Assembly: GCF_002929275.1 (NCBI RefSeq)
Contig: NZ_PJIK01000015.1
Coordinates: 1-64,000, forward strand
Direction of reading: 5' to 3'
Source of the DNA: Arthrobacter sp. ZGTC131
GTDB lineage: Bacteria > Actinomycetota > Actinomycetes > Actinomycetales > Micrococcaceae
Length of the DNA: 64,000 bases
Shown: positions 25,252-35,702 of the stretch, one piece after another
Layout of the letters: the number at the start of each line of letters is the position of its first letter
How positions within the stretch are numbered: position 1 is the first letter of the stretch
Made by a program: the position numbers and the translations under genes
Notes under the pieces: model-generated
The model's input: only the letters and a program-made list of their open reading frames with translations
The model's database searches: none
What the model was told of the DNA's origin: nothing

Positions 25252-28200
25252 ATGACCTATTACCCCAAGGCGTCAGCCGCACCGTCCGGTGCAGGCGCCA
25301 AAACCTCCGGCGTGTCCGCCTCCGTGAAGTTCCCGGAGATCGAAGAACGCATCCTCAAGTACTGGGACGAGGACGGCACCTTCCAGGCAAGCATCGACCA
25401 GCGCCCCGCCGACCTTCCCGGCGGCGCTTCCGGCAGCAACGAATTCGTCTTCTATGACGGCCCTCCCTTCGCCAACGGCCTGCCGCACTACGGGCACCTG
25501 CTGACCGGCTACGCCAAGGACCTGGTGGGCCGCTACCAGACCCAGCGCGGCAAGCGCGTGGAGCGCCGCTTCGGCTGGGACACGCACGGCCTGCCCGCCG
25601 AGCTGGAAGCCATGAAGCAGCTGGGCATGACGGACAAGACCCAGATCGAGGCCATGGGCATCGACAAGTTCAATGACGCCTGCCGTGCCTCGGTCATGAA
25701 GTACGCCAACGAGTGGAAGGCGTACGTCACCCGCCAGGCCCGCTGGGTGGACTTCGACAACGACTACAAGACGCTCAACGTCGAGTACATGGAGTCGGTG
25801 CTCTGGGCCTTCAAGCAGCTGCACGAGAAGGGCCTGACCTACAACGGCTACCGCGTGCTGCCGTACTGCTGGAAGGACGAGACGCCGCTGTCCAACCACG
25901 AGCTGCGCATGGACGACGACGTCTACAAGAACCGCCAGGACCAGACCGTCACCGTGACGTTCCCCATCACGGCAGAGGAGTCCGGGCTCTCCCGGCAGCT
26001 GGCCGGGGTCCAGGCGCTCGCCTGGACCACCACCCCCTGGACCCTGCCCACCAACCTGGCGCTCGCCGTCGGGCCTGACATCACCTACGCCGTGCTGCCC
26101 GCCGGACCCAACGGCATCAAAGCCGCCTCGCCGGAAGCGCCGGTGACCGGCAGCTTCCTGCTCGCCGCCGACCTGCTGGGCATGTACGCGAAGGACCTCG
26201 GGTACGACGACGGCGCTGCCGCGGCCGCCGCCGTCACCTCCACCCACACCGGCGCCGAGCTCGCAGGGCTCCGATATGAGCCGCTCTGGCACGACTTCAG
26301 CGACACCGAAAAGTTCGGCACCGAGAACGCCTGGCGGATCCTCGTGGCCGACTACGTCACCACCACGGACGGAACGGGCATCGTGCACCAGGCACCCGCC
26401 TACGGTGAGGACGACCAGAAGGTGTGCGAGGAAGCTGGCATCCCGGTGATCCTGTCCGTGGACGAGGGCGCCAAGTTCCTGCCGCTGTTCAAGCACGGCG
26501 ACCTGCACGACATCGCCGGGCTGCACGTCTTCGACGCCAACAAGCCCATCACCCAGGTGCTCCGTGCCCAGGGCCGCCTGGTCCGCCAGGCCAGCTATGA
26601 GCACAGCTACCCGCACTGCTGGCGCTGCCGCAACCCGCTGATCTACCGCGCGGTGTCTTCCTGGTACGTGGAGGTCACCAAGTTCCGGGACCGCATGTCC
26701 GAGCTGAACCAGGAGATCAACTGGATCCCGGGGAACGTCAAGGACGGCCAGTTCGGCAAGTGGCTCGCCAACGCCCGCGACTGGTCCATCAGCCGCAACC
26801 GCTACTGGGGCAGCCCCATCCCGGTGTGGCAGTCCACTGACCCCGAATACCCGCGGACCGACGTTTACGGATCCCTGGCCGAGATCGAAGCCGACTTCGG
26901 CCGCCTGCCGCTGAACGCGGACGGCCAGGTTGACCTGCACCGCCCGTTCATCGACGAGCTGACCCGCCCCAACCCGGACGATCCGCGCACCCCGGAAGAG
27001 GGCCAGTCGGTCATGCGCCGGGTCGAGGACGTCCTGGACGTCTGGTTCGACTCCGGCTCCATGCCGTACGGGCAGGTCCACTACCCGTTCCAGAACGAGG
27101 CGTGGTTTGACACCCACAACCCTGCCGACTTCATCGTGGAGTACATCGGGCAAACCCGCGGCTGGTTCTACATGCTTCATATCCTGTCCACCGCGCTGTT
27201 CGACCGGCCCGCCTTCCGCAACGTGATCAGCCACGGCATCGTGCTGGGCTCAGACGGGCAGAAGATGTCCAAGAGCCTGCGCAACTACCCGGACGTCTCC
27301 GAGGTCCTGGACCGCGACGGCTCCGACGCGATGCGCTGGTTCCTGATGTCCAGCCCGATCCTGCGCGGCGGCAACCTGGTGGTCACCGAACAGGGAATCC
27401 GCGACGGCGTCCGCCAGGTCATCCTGCCGCTCTGGAACGTCTACAGCTTCTTCTCCCTCTACACCAACGCGGCCAAGGGCGGCGACGGCTACGACGCGCA
27501 GCTGCGCTACGACGGTTACTCTGACACCCTGGACCAGTACCTGCTGGCCAACACCGGGGATCTGGTCCGAAACATGACCGCGCAACTGGACAGCTACGAC
27601 ATCTCCGGCGCCTGCGACGAGCTGCGCAGCTACCTGGACATGCTCACCAACTGGTACGTCCGCCGCAGCCGCCAGCGTTTCTTCGACGAGAATGTTGACG
27701 CCTTCGACGCGCTGTACACGGCGCTGGAGGCCGTCAGCCGCGTGTCCGCCTCGCTGCTGCCGCTCGTCTCGGAGGAGATCTGGCGCGGACTCACGGGCGG
27801 CCGCTCGGTGCACCTGGCCGATTGGCCGGACGCCGGCCTCTTCCCGGCCAACCCTGCCCTCGTGGAGGCGATGGACCGGGTCCAGCAGATCTGCTCCACC
27901 GGTTCCTCGCTGCGCAAGGCCGCGAACCTCCGCGTCCGCCTGCCGCTGCAGGAACTCACTGTGGTGGCACCCGGTGCCGATGCGCTGGAAGGGTTCGCCG
28001 GCGTCGTCGCCGATGAGCTGAACCTGCGGAGGGTGCGCATGCTGGACGCCGCCAGCGCCTCCCCGGAGGAGTTCGGCATCGAACAGAAGCTCGTGGTCAA
28101 CGCCCGGGCTGCAGGCCCGCGCCTCGGCAAGAACGTCCAGCTCGCCATCAAGGGCTCCAAGTCCGGTGACTGGTCCGTGGACGAGGCCGGTGAGGTGACC

Positions 28201-28584
28201 GCGGGAGGGCTGGCTCTCGAGCCGCAGGAGTACACCCTGGAAACCGTGGTTGCGGAAGCTGCCGAGGGAGCTGGCTCACGCGCCGCTGCGGTGCTGCCCG
28301 GCGGCGGCTTCGTGGTCCTCAACACCGAGGTGACCCCGGAGCTTGAGGCCGAGGGGCTGGCCCGGGACATGGTCCGCGCCGTCCAGCAGGCCCGCAAGGA
28401 CGCCGGACTGAATGTCAGCGACCGGATCCGGACCATCATTCAGGCTCCGAAGGATGTCCTTGACGCCGTCCGGGCATACGAACAGCTCCTGACCACCGAA
28501 ACGCTGACCGTTGAACTCGATCTCGGTTCCTCGGGTCCTGACACCGAGCTGCAGATCACTGTCGAAAAAGTAAAGGCCAACTAA
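25252..28584 (+). CDS. ileS: isoleucyl-tRNA synthetase
   Basis: This 1110-residue class Ia synthetase charges tRNA-Ile. The HIGH-type motif is [11 protein letters not shown], the large CP1 editing domain follows, and KMSKS is in [12 protein letters not shown]. The sequence [15 protein letters not shown] and the length place it in the long eukaryote-like IleS type found in Mycobacterium and relatives, which is often associated with mupirocin resistance. The frame is open 126 bp further up inside the T-box, but ATG 25252 is the plausible start after the leader. It is controlled by the T-box and leads the ileS-folC-DUF4233 operon. Confidence 0.97.
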   Translation: MTYYPKASAAPSGAGAKTSGVSASVKFPEIEERILKYWDEDGTFQASIDQRPADLPGGASGSNEFVFYDGPPFANGLPHYGHLLTGYAKDLVGRYQTQRGKRVERRFGWDTHGLPAELEAMKQLGMTDKTQIEAMGIDKFNDACRASVMKYANEWKAYVTRQARWVDFDNDYKTLNVEYMESVLWAFKQLHEKGLTYNGYRVLPYCWKDETPLSNHELRMDDDVYKNRQDQTVTVTFPITAEESGLSRQLAGVQALAWTTTPWTLPTNLALAVGPDITYAVLPAGPNGIKAASPEAPVTGSFLLAADLLGMYAKDLGYDDGAAAAAAVTSTHTGAELAGLRYEPLWHDFSDTEKFGTENAWRILVADYVTTTDGTGIVHQAPAYGEDDQKVCEEAGIPVILSVDEGAKFLPLFKHGDLHDIAGLHVFDANKPITQVLRAQGRLVRQASYEHSYPHCWRCRNPLIYRAVSSWYVEVTKFRDRMSELNQEINWIPGNVKDGQFGKWLANARDWSISRNRYWGSPIPVWQSTDPEYPRTDVYGSLAEIEADFGRLPLNADGQVDLHRPFIDELTRPNPDDPRTPEEGQSVMRRVEDVLDVWFDSGSMPYGQVHYPFQNEAWFDTHNPADFIVEYIGQTRGWFYMLHILSTALFDRPAFRNVISHGIVLGSDGQKMSKSLRNYPDVSEVLDRDGSDAMRWFLMSSPILRGGNLVVTEQGIRDGVRQVILPLWNVYSFFSLYTNAAKGGDGYDAQLRYDGYSDTLDQYLLANTGDLVRNMTAQLDSYDISGACDELRSYLDMLTNWYVRRSRQRFFDENVDAFDALYTALEAVSRVSASLLPLVSEEIWRGLTGGRSVHLADWPDAGLFPANPALVEAMDRVQQICSTGSSLRKAANLRVRLPLQELTVVAPGADALEGFAGVVADELNLRRVRMLDAASASPEEFGIEQKLVVNARAAGPRLGKNVQLAIKGSKSGDWSVDEAGEVTAGGLALEPQEYTLETVVAEAAEGAGSRAAAVLPGGGFVVLNTEVTPELEAEGLARDMVRAVQQARKDAGLNVSDRIRTIIQAPKDVLDAVRAYEQLLTTETLTVELDLGSSGPDTELQITVEKVKAN

Positions 28585-28587
28585 GCC

Positions 28588-29949
28588 ATGACCGACGAAT
28601 TCTCCGTGGAGAGCGTCTACGCCGAGCTGCTGGGCCGTGCGCCGGAAAACAAGATGGAGCCGCGGCTTGCGCCGCTGTTCCGGGCGATGGATGTGCTGGG
28701 GGAGCCCAACAAGGCGTTTCCGATCATCCACATCACCGGCACCAACGGCAAAACGTCCACGGCGCGGATGATCGAGGCGGGCCTCCGGGCCCACGGCCTC
28801 AGCACCGGCCGCTACACGAGCCCCCACCTGTCCAAGGTCACGGAGCGGATCAGCATCGACGGCGCGCCGGTCTCGGACGCGACGTTCGTCCGGATCTGGG
28901 ACGAAATCCGGCCGTACCTCGAAATCGTGGACAACGAGCTGCTCGCCGAGGGCCAGCCGAAGCTGACCTATTTTGAGTGCCTGACCATCCTCGCGTTCGC
29001 CGTCTTCGCCGACCAGCCGGTCAACGTGGCGGTCATGGAGGTGGGCCTGGGCGGCATCACCGACGCCACCAACGTGGGCGACGGCCAGGTTGCCGTGGTG
29101 ACTCCCATCTCGCTGGACCACACGGACCTCCTTGGTGACACCACGGAGGACATCGCCTACGAGAAGGCCGGCATCATCAAGCCCGGCGGCTTCCTCATCA
29201 GCGCCGTCCAGCCCGTGGACGCCGCCCAGGTGCTCCTGGAAAAGGCCAAGGAAGTCCAGGCGCCGTTCCGCTTCGAAGGCGTGGAATTCGGCGTCGAATC
29301 CCGGCAGGTGGCCGTCGGCGGGCAGGTGGTGTCCATCCAGGGCATCGCCGGGCGCTATCCGGAGCTGATGGTTCCGCTGCATGGCGCACACCAGGCGGAG
29401 AACGCGGCCGTGGCCATCGCCGCACTCGAAGCCTTCCTGGGCGGTGGCGACAAAGAGCTCGACGCCGAGGTGCTCCAGGAGGCCTTTGCCACCGTCACCT
29501 CGCCCGGCCGGCTTGAAGTGGTGCGCACCGCGCCCACCATCATCGTCGATGCCGCCCACAACCCGGACGGGATCCGGGTTTCGGCCGAGGCCATCCGGGA
29601 AGCCTTCAGCTTCAGCAAGCTCGTAGTGGTGGTGGGAGTCCTCAAAGAAAAGGACGCCGAGGAGATCCTGCGCCAGCTCAAGGAATCCCTGGGTGATCTC
29701 GCCGAGGAATACTGCTTCACCCAGTCGAATTCACCGCGGGCGGTGCCCGCCGCGGAACTTGCGGAGATCGCCGTCGACCTCGGCTTCGGCGAGGAGAACA
29801 TCCACATCACCGAGAAGCTCGACGACGCTCTCGAATGGGCCGTGGAGCGGGCCGAAGCCAACGACGACCTTGCCGGCGGAGTGCTGGTCACGGGCTCGAT
29901 CACCCTCGTAGCAGACGCCCGGATCCTGCTCGGAAAGGCGGACGCCTGA
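28588..29949 (+). CDS. folC: folylpolyglutamate/dihydrofolate synthase
   Basis: This 453-residue Mur-ligase-type enzyme adds glutamate to folates and in bacteria usually also makes dihydrofolate from dihydropteroate. It has the P-loop HITGTNGKTSTARM, the folate-binding loop TSPHLSKVTERI, the metal-binding part VGLGGITDATN, and the C-terminal DAAHNPDGIR. It starts 3 bp after the ileS stop, so its expression probably follows the ileS transcript. Its stop overlaps the start of the DUF4233 gene (TGATG). One-carbon metabolism links it loosely to metF/metE at the other end of the window. Confidence 0.96.
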   Translation: MTDEFSVESVYAELLGRAPENKMEPRLAPLFRAMDVLGEPNKAFPIIHITGTNGKTSTARMIEAGLRAHGLSTGRYTSPHLSKVTERISIDGAPVSDATFVRIWDEIRPYLEIVDNELLAEGQPKLTYFECLTILAFAVFADQPVNVAVMEVGLGGITDATNVGDGQVAVVTPISLDHTDLLGDTTEDIAYEKAGIIKPGGFLISAVQPVDAAQVLLEKAKEVQAPFRFEGVEFGVESRQVAVGGQVVSIQGIAGRYPELMVPLHGAHQAENAAVAIAALEAFLGGGDKELDAEVLQEAFATVTSPGRLEVVRTAPTIIVDAAHNPDGIRVSAEAIREAFSFSKLVVVVGVLKEKDAEEILRQLKESLGDLAEEYCFTQSNSPRAVPAAELAEIAVDLGFGEENIHITEKLDDALEWAVERAEANDDLAGGVLVTGSITLVADARILLGKADA

Positions 29950-30413
29950 TGGCGCGGCTCACCAAGGCCCAGCGCGAATGGCAGCCGGGCATGCCCAAGA
30001 AGCGGCGCTCCACCAAGATCATGTTCGCGTCCACCGTGCTGCTGCTGGAAGCGTTCGTGGCGTTCTTCGCCACCCTGGCGGTGTTCGGACTGCGCCGCGG
30101 CGAGATCTCCCCGGTGCTGATTCTTTCGGCCGGCATCGGCCTGAGCGTGGTCCTGATCCTGGCCTGCGCCGTGCTGTCTAAGCCGTGGGGGGTGGCCCTC
30201 GGCTGGATCCTGCAGCTGGTGCTGATCCTCCTCGGCTTCGTGGAGCCCATGATGTTCCTCGTGGGTGCACTCTTCGCCCTCTCCTGGTGGTACGGCATCC
30301 GGACCGGCATTCGGATCGACGCTGAGGCTGCCCAGCGGGCCCGCGAACAGGCCGAGTGGGACGCCGCGCATCCGGCCGGCGCCGGCAATGAAGGCACCGG
30401 CCAGAACCCGTAG
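29949..30413 (+). CDS. DUF4233 family membrane protein
   Basis: This 154-residue protein has four hydrophobic segments (about residues 22-45, 50-75, 79-95 and 100-120) and a charged C-terminal tail rich in Ala, Arg and Glu. It matches the DUF4233 family, which usually sits between folC and ndk in actinobacteria. The function is unknown. The ATG overlaps the folC stop, showing translational coupling. Its own stop codon TAG (30411-30413) is the first half of a TAGACT hexamer that probably serves as the ndk -10 element. Confidence 0.85.
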   Translation: MARLTKAQREWQPGMPKKRRSTKIMFASTVLLLEAFVAFFATLAVFGLRRGEISPVLILSAGIGLSVVLILACAVLSKPWGVALGWILQLVLILLGFVEPMMFLVGALFALSWWYGIRTGIRIDAEAAQRAREQAEWDAAHPAGAGNEGTGQNP

Positions 30414-30453
30414 ACTTACCTCGAAACCCACAACCAACCGCATTGGAGCAGCT

Positions 30454-30867
30454 GTGAGCATTGAGCGCACCCTCGTCCTGATCAAGCCCGACGGCGTCAC
30501 CCGCAACCTGACCGGCGAGATCCTCAGCAGGATTGAAGCAAAGGGTTACACCCTGGCCGAACTCAAGAAGGTCGACGCCAGCCGCGAGCTGCTGGAGCAG
30601 CACTACGAAGAGCACGTGGGCAAGCCGTTCTACGAGCCCCTGGTTGAATTCATGCTCAGCGGCCCGGTCGTAGCCGCGATCTTCGAGGGCCACCGCGTCG
30701 TCGAGGGCTTCCGCGTGCTGGCCGGCACCACCGACCCCACGACGGCGGCGCCCGGAACCATCCGCGGCGACTTCGGCCGCGACTGGGGCCTGAAGGTCCA
30801 GCAGAACCTCGTCCACGGCTCGGACTCCGTGGATTCGGCTGAGCGCGAAATCAAGATCTGGTTCTAG
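30454..30867 (+). CDS. ndk: nucleoside-diphosphate kinase
   Basis: This 137-residue enzyme transfers the gamma phosphate of ATP to other nucleoside diphosphates through a phospho-histidine, His121 in NLVHGSDS. The start [15 protein letters not shown] and the GTIRGDF loop are diagnostic. GTG 30454 is preferred over upstream codons because it gives the universal N-terminus and has TTGGAG 8-13 nt before it. A TAGACT hexamer at 30411-30416 gives it a promoter of its own, about 40 nt upstream, besides read-through from the folC operon. It ends at a large palindromic terminator. Confidence 0.97.
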   Translation: MSIERTLVLIKPDGVTRNLTGEILSRIEAKGYTLAELKKVDASRELLEQHYEEHVGKPFYEPLVEFMLSGPVVAAIFEGHRVVEGFRVLAGTTDPTTAAPGTIRGDFGRDWGLKVQQNLVHGSDSVDSAEREIKIWF

Positions 30868-30883
30868 TACCCGCCCGCGGGAT

Positions 30884-30954
30884 AAGCGCGAACTGGCAGC
30901 TAACGCCCTCAGAACCTGATTTTGAGGGCATCAACTGCCAGTTCGCGCTTTTTC
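30884..30954 (+). terminator. two-stem palindromic terminator after ndk
   Basis: The outer arms are 16 bp (30884-30899 with 30935-30950, ends AAGCGCGAAC/GTTCGCGCTT) and the inner stem is GCCCTCA/TGAGGGC (30905-30911 with 30923-30929). A T-rich tract follows on the plus strand (TTTTTCTTT). It separates ndk from the convergent VKOR gene. The regular nested structure also looks like a dispersed palindromic element that has been recruited as a terminator, which could not be checked. Confidence 0.8.
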
Positions 30955-30960
30955 TTTGGC

Positions 30961-31644
30961 TTAGAAGCCGGATGTGCCGATGAACACCTGGATGAAGGCG
31001 AAGAAGATGGTGGCGATCACGGCAACGTACAGCAGTGCCGTGATGATCCAGCCGGAATCTCCCGCGGTCCGGGCCACTCCGGCCGGAGCCGGGATGACGC
31101 CGTGGAGGGTGTTGCGCACTGTCACCCAGACGAACAAGGGAATCATGACGGCCCAGACCACCATGCAGAACGGGCACAGGATGCGGATCTCGTAGAGCGC
31201 CTGGAACCACAGCCACACCACGAACGCAAAGCCCAGGGTCACGCCCGTCTGCAGCCCTAGCCAGTACCAGCGGGCGAACTTTGCTCCGGACAGCAGCGCC
31301 ATTCCGGTGGTGATGATGACGGCGAAGGCCACGATGCCGATGAACATGTTGGGGAAGCCGAAGACCGAGCTCTGCGGTGTCTGCATGACCTGGCCGCACG
31401 AGATCCATGGATTCACATCGCAGACGGTGGTGTGGTTGGGGTCCTTGAGTACTTCCAGCTTTTCCAGCACCAGGATGCCCGATGCCAGCCACCCCACAAT
31501 CCCGGTGATGACCAGCAGCCAGCCGAAGGGGCGGTCGCGCGTCATGGCAGGGAGGGCTGCCCCTGCCGTGGCGGGGATGCGGTCGGATTCGTCAGCGTAG
31601 GCGGTTCCGGAATCCGTGCCGGCGGAAGGCGAAGTGCTGGGCAT
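30961..31644 (-). CDS. vitamin K epoxide reductase (VKOR) family protein
   Basis: This 227-residue membrane protein has about five hydrophobic segments. The redox centre CPFC lies at the start of a late helix (IRILCPFCMVVW), with the partner cysteines in VCDVNPWISCGQVM. Bacterial VKORs reoxidise DsbA-like proteins using menaquinone and so drive disulfide formation outside the membrane. The frame is open far upstream, but ATG 31644 (MPSTSPSAG) is the last plausible start before the conserved domain. It may not be linked to the cytoplasmic DsbA-like gene at 15608. It reads away from rne. Confidence 0.92.
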   Translation of the reverse strand: MPSTSPSAGTDSGTAYADESDRIPATAGAALPAMTRDRPFGWLLVITGIVGWLASGILVLEKLEVLKDPNHTTVCDVNPWISCGQVMQTPQSSVFGFPNMFIGIVAFAVIITTGMALLSGAKFARWYWLGLQTGVTLGFAFVVWLWFQALYEIRILCPFCMVVWAVMIPLFVWVTVRNTLHGVIPAPAGVARTAGDSGWIITALLYVAVIATIFFAFIQVFIGTSGF

Positions 31645-32106
31645 GGGATGGCGTCCTTTGTCTTGGGTGCTCCTGCCCAGATTGTATCGCCGCCAACTGG
31701 GAGCATCCTTGTGAACTCCGCCGCGGCAGACGGCATTGACCGCCTGTGACACACAATTACAGTGTTTTTGAACGGCGGTGTGAGAGAATAAACGTGGCTG
31801 GAGGGCGAACCACATTCGAACTCCGGTCCGGTGGCTTGTTCCCAAGACCGCCAATGAGGAGCAGTGAAGGCTCCGGATACAGTGATCCGGCCTCCGGCAT
31901 TCCATTGGACGGCACCTGGTTGTGGATTGCAGAAACAACGGGTTCCAGTAACATCCCCGCCGGCCTTTCAGGGCTGCCGCACCCCACTGCCGGTGCGAAC
32001 CTGAGGGTATCCAATTGACTTCTGTCAACGCCTGCGGGTTTTGACAATATGTGCCCCAATGGGTGCCGAATGTGGCGGCATGTCAGGGGCAGGAGTGTCG
32101 CCACAT
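31645..32106. other. divergent control region between VKOR gene and rne
   Basis: This 462-bp gap carries promoters in both directions. TTGACTT at about 32014 and TTGACA at 32041-32046 are the best -35-like elements for rne, but neither has a convincing -10 at 16-18 bp. A long untranslated leader would be usual for RNase E genes, which often regulate their own mRNA. I see no coding sequence that stands out and no known riboswitch. Confidence 0.4.
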
Positions 32107-35100
32107 ATGGATAATGACCAGGTAATAGCCGTTAACGAAGAACAGGCTGCCAACGGGGAAGCGGCAGCCGCCGAGGCTCCCAAGAAGGCCACCCGGACCC
32201 GGCGCAAGGCAGTGCCCAAGGCCAAGGAAGCGGACACGGACTCCCCTTCGGCCCTTCCGGACCTCCAGCAGCCCACCGTTGACGAGCCCGTTCCGGGCGC
32301 GCAGCCGGAGGGCGGACAAGGGGCTCCTGCCGCGGAACCCAAGGCCCCCGTGCGCCGGACCCGCTCGCGGAAGAAAGCAGCAGAGGAACCGTTGCCAGCG
32401 TTCGCCGGTGAGGCCGGTGCCGAGGCGATCGCGACGGAAGGCGTCGTTGCCGCTCCCGCTGAACCTGCCGCCGTCGAGCCCGCAGCACTTCCGCTTGCCG
32501 CGGAAGCCGACGTGAAGCCTGTCCGCCGCCGCCGCGTGGCCAAGCCCAAAACGGTAGAGGCAACCGACGCGGCTGGCGCAGAAACGCCCGCAGCTGAAGA
32601 AGCCCCGGCCGCTCTCGTCGAAACCCCGGCAGCTGAAACCCGGGTTGAAGAGACCACCGTCGCGGAGATCCAGGCTGAGGCAACGGCTGCCGCTGCGCCT
32701 GCGGATGCCCAGGAGGAAGCCGCGGAAGACGCACCTGAGGAAGAGGCGCCCGTGGGCTCCCTCTTCCTGGAACCGGCGTCAGTCACGTCGATCATCTTCC
32801 AGGCTCCCGATTTGAACAAGGTGATCCGCCCCGCCCCTGCGCCCGCCGCTCCTGCCGCAGTTGAGGACAGCGAAGCCGAAGGCGGCGAGGACGAGCAGGA
32901 GGACGACGGCGGACGCCGCCGCCGCCGCAGCCGCGGACGCCGCGGCCGGAACCGCGACGTCGCTGACCGCGACGTTACGGACCGGGACGACTCCGAAGTC
33001 GAAGCGGGAAGCACGGACGCGACCGAGGACGCAGATGAAGAGACCGCCGGCCAGACCGACGAAGGCGTGACGTCACGCCGCCGTCGTCGCCGCCGCCGGG
33101 GCGACCAGGACCTCGAGCTCACCGGCGGGGGAGACGACGATCCCCCCAACACCGTGACCCGGGTCCGCGCGCCCCGCGCCATCAGCGAGGCACCGGTCAA
33201 CAACCGCGTGACCAGCGTCAAGGGCTCCACGCGGCTTGAAGCCAAGAAGCAGCGGCGCCGCGAATCCCGCGACACCGGCCGCCGCCGCACCGTCATCACC
33301 GAAGCCGAGTTCCTGGCCCGCCGTGAATCGGTGGACCGGCAGATGATCGTGCGCCAGCGCGACGACAGAATTCAGATCGGCGTCCTTGAGGACGGCGTGC
33401 TGGCCGAGCACTTCGTGTCCAAGACGCAGCAGGACTCCCTGATCGGCAACGTGTACCTGGGCAAGGTCCAGAACGTGCTGCCGTCGATGGAAGCGGCCTT
33501 CGTTGACATCGGCCGCGGCCGCAACGCCGTCCTCTACGCCGGTGAAGTCAACTGGGAAGCCGTCAACCTCGAGGGCAAGCAGCGCCGGATCGAGAACGCG
33601 CTGAAGTCCGGCGACTCCGTCCTGGTCCAGGTCACCAAGGACCCGGTTGGCCACAAGGGCGCCCGCCTCACCAGCCAGATTTCGCTGCCCGGCCGTTACC
33701 TCGTGTACGTGCCCGGCGGTTCGATGACCGGCATCTCCCGTAAGCTTCCCGACGTCGAACGCAACCGCCTGAAGCGGATCCTCAAGGACCGCCTGCCGGA
33801 GGACGCCGGCGTCATCGTCCGCACTGCGGCCGAAGGAGCCTCTGAGGAAGAGCTCACGCACGACATCAACCGCCTCCGTGCCCAGTGGGAGGGCATCGAC
33901 AGCCAGGCCAAGTCCACCAAGGTTCTGGCCCCCGAGCTTCTCTACGGCGAGCCGGACCTGACCATCAAGGTGGTCCGCGACGTCTTCAACGAAGACTTCT
34001 CCAAGCTCATCGTCTCCGGCGATGAAGCCTGGGACACCATCGAGGCTTACGTCACCTACGTTGCTCCGGACCTGGTCGGCCGGCTCGAGAAGTGGACCAA
34101 GGACCAGGACATCTTCTCGGCCTGGCGCATTGACGAGCAGATCCACAAGGCGCTGGACCGCAAGGTGTTCCTGCCCTCCGGCGGCTCGCTGGTGATTGAC
34201 CGCACCGAGGCAATGACCGTGGTGGACGTCAACACCGGAAAGTTCACCGGCAGCGGCGGCAACCTCGAGGAGACCGTCACCAAGAACAACCTGGAAGCGG
34301 CCGAAGAAGTGGTCCGCCAGCTGCGGCTGCGGGACATTGGCGGCATCATCGTGATCGACTTCATCGACATGGTGCTGGAATCCAACCGCGACCTCGTGCT
34401 TCGGCGCATGGTGGAATGCCTCGGCCGCGACCGGACCAAGCACCAGGTTGCGGAAGTGACCTCGCTGGGCCTCGTCCAGATGACCCGCAAGAGGATGGGC
34501 ACCGGGCTGCTGGAGGTCTTCGGGGAGCAGTGCGAGACGTGCGCCGGGCGCGGCATCGTCACCCATGACGAGCCCGTTGAGCACCGCCGCGCCAACATCG
34601 TGGCGGCCGAGCACCACGTTCACCGCGCAGAAACCCAACCGCCCGCACGGACCGACCGGAAGCGCCGCCGCGGCAAGGGCGGGCAGGTTTCGCCCGACGC
34701 CGTCCCGGCGGCTCCGGCTGCTGTCCACCCGGAGCCCACCGACGCGGAACGTCACGCCAAGGCCGAGGCCACCCGGGCGGCCCTTGCCAACATTGCAGCA
34801 GCCGCCCACGCCGCGCATCTGCATGAGGACGCCGCCCACTCCGCCTCCGCCTCCGGCGACGCCGCCCGTCCGTCCGTGCCTGCCGCGGCCGGCCCGGAAA
34901 GTCCCGTGGTGCACCGCACTCCCGAGACGGAAAGCGTTTCCGGCCGCCCGGGTGCCGTGCTGACTTTTGGCGGCGAGAAAGTGGTGCTCCCGTTTGTTGA
35001 GCACGCCGACGAACCCGCCAAGGAATCCCCGGCGCTGACCCTGGACCGGCTGGAGGAAGCGTTCGCCCACCTCGGCGAGCCGGCAGCTGCCGAGCCTGCC

Positions 35101-35445
35101 GCTGAACGGGCCAACGCCGGTGCTGCGGTCCCGGTCGCCGGTGCTGCGCCCGCAACTGCGGGAACGGCGCGTCCCGCCGCGGGACCTTCGGCTTCGGACG
35201 GCGACCGTTATGAGGACCACTCCGCCCTCGAACCGAGGGCCCGCCGTCCGCGCCGCAACCGCAGCGCCAGCCGCGCCCAGGGCGCTGCGAACGAAACGTC
35301 GGTGGAGCATCACGAGACGGCTGCGGTAACGGCCGCCGGGCACTCACACGAGGCCAAGGCGCCGGAACCGGAGAAGGCGGCGGCCACCAAGCCGGCCAGC
35401 GAACCGATCATTCTCGGAGTTGGCGTACCAGCTTCAGAACTCTGA
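32107..35445 (+). CDS. rne: ribonuclease E/G family endoribonuclease
   Basis: This 1112-residue protein has the catalytic core in the middle: an S1/RNase H-like part from about residue 418 (QIGVLEDGVLAEHFV and NVYLGKVQNVLP), the DNase I-like active site with the metal-binding aspartates in VDVNTGKFTG and IVIDFIDM (about 705-755), and the Zn-link CETC near residue 809. Both ends are long, Ala/Pro/Glu-rich and probably unstructured. The N-terminal arm also has Arg-rich patches. This ends-out layout is typical of actinobacterial RNase E, which starts mRNA decay and rRNA processing. ATG 32107 is chosen because AGGAG lies 11 nt upstream. Confidence 0.94.
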   Translation: MDNDQVIAVNEEQAANGEAAAAEAPKKATRTRRKAVPKAKEADTDSPSALPDLQQPTVDEPVPGAQPEGGQGAPAAEPKAPVRRTRSRKKAAEEPLPAFAGEAGAEAIATEGVVAAPAEPAAVEPAALPLAAEADVKPVRRRRVAKPKTVEATDAAGAETPAAEEAPAALVETPAAETRVEETTVAEIQAEATAAAAPADAQEEAAEDAPEEEAPVGSLFLEPASVTSIIFQAPDLNKVIRPAPAPAAPAAVEDSEAEGGEDEQEDDGGRRRRRSRGRRGRNRDVADRDVTDRDDSEVEAGSTDATEDADEETAGQTDEGVTSRRRRRRRRGDQDLELTGGGDDDPPNTVTRVRAPRAISEAPVNNRVTSVKGSTRLEAKKQRRRESRDTGRRRTVITEAEFLARRESVDRQMIVRQRDDRIQIGVLEDGVLAEHFVSKTQQDSLIGNVYLGKVQNVLPSMEAAFVDIGRGRNAVLYAGEVNWEAVNLEGKQRRIENALKSGDSVLVQVTKDPVGHKGARLTSQISLPGRYLVYVPGGSMTGISRKLPDVERNRLKRILKDRLPEDAGVIVRTAAEGASEEELTHDINRLRAQWEGIDSQAKSTKVLAPELLYGEPDLTIKVVRDVFNEDFSKLIVSGDEAWDTIEAYVTYVAPDLVGRLEKWTKDQDIFSAWRIDEQIHKALDRKVFLPSGGSLVIDRTEAMTVVDVNTGKFTGSGGNLEETVTKNNLEAAEEVVRQLRLRDIGGIIVIDFIDMVLESNRDLVLRRMVECLGRDRTKHQVAEVTSLGLVQMTRKRMGTGLLEVFGEQCETCAGRGIVTHDEPVEHRRANIVAAEHHVHRAETQPPARTDRKRRRGKGGQVSPDAVPAAPAAVHPEPTDAERHAKAEATRAALANIAAAAHAAHLHEDAAHSASASGDAARPSVPAAAGPESPVVHRTPETESVSGRPGAVLTFGGEKVVLPFVEHADEPAKESPALTLDRLEEAFAHLGEPAAAEPAAERANAGAAVPVAGAAPATAGTARPAAGPSASDGDRYEDHSALEPRARRPRRNRSASRAQGAANETSVEHHETAAVTAAGHSHEAKAPEPEKAAATKPASEPIILGVGVPASEL

Positions 35446-35454
35446 GCTGATCCG

Positions 35455-35502
35455 TCATAACCAGGGCCGGTGCTGCAACTGCGGCACCGGCCCTGGCTGG
35501 TT
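35455..35502 (+). terminator. hairpin after rne
   Basis: The arms CCAGGGCCGGTGC (35461-35473) and GCACCGGCCCTGG (35484-35496) form a perfect 13-bp stem with a 10-nt loop, flanked by a further AACCAG/CTGGTT pairing. Only two T follow, but the position after rne and before the TPP riboswitch fits a terminator. Confidence 0.65.
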
Positions 35503-35617
35503 AAGTTCGGTTGGTGGTTCGCACAGCTTGTTGGCTAGCGCCCGGGCTGCTCAACGAGGCGTCTGTCGTAATCCGCAACGCAGTGCCGGCGCAGGAGTTA
35601 GACGCTAGGCTGGGGGA

Positions 35618-35697
35618 CTGACACGGGGTGCCGCGCGAGGTGCCGGCTGAGATCCAAACCCGTTGAACCTGTCCGGTTAGCACCGGCGAAGGGATGT
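35618..35697 (+). promoter_or_regulatory. TPP riboswitch (THI element)
   Basis: The conserved TPP-aptamer blocks appear in order: ACACGGGGTGCC (35621-35632), GGCTGAGA (35645-35652), ACCCGTTGAACCTG (35658-35671), and CCGGTTAGCACCGGCGAAGGGATGTC (by position, 35673-35698). This is a complete thi box. It controls thiamine-synthesis genes by binding thiamine pyrophosphate. Here the GAAGGG at its 3' end also serves as ribosome-binding site for the next gene, so TPP binding would most simply block translation. Confidence 0.96.
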
Positions 35698-35702
35698 CTC
35701 CT

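Noticed and set aside
25273-27234. A 653-codon open frame opposite ileS
   Set aside because: Shadow of ileS, which has HIGH and KMSKS motifs and a T-box.
33073-35343. A 756-codon open frame opposite rne
   Set aside because: rne is certain from its active-site motifs. The antisense frame has low-complexity composition only.
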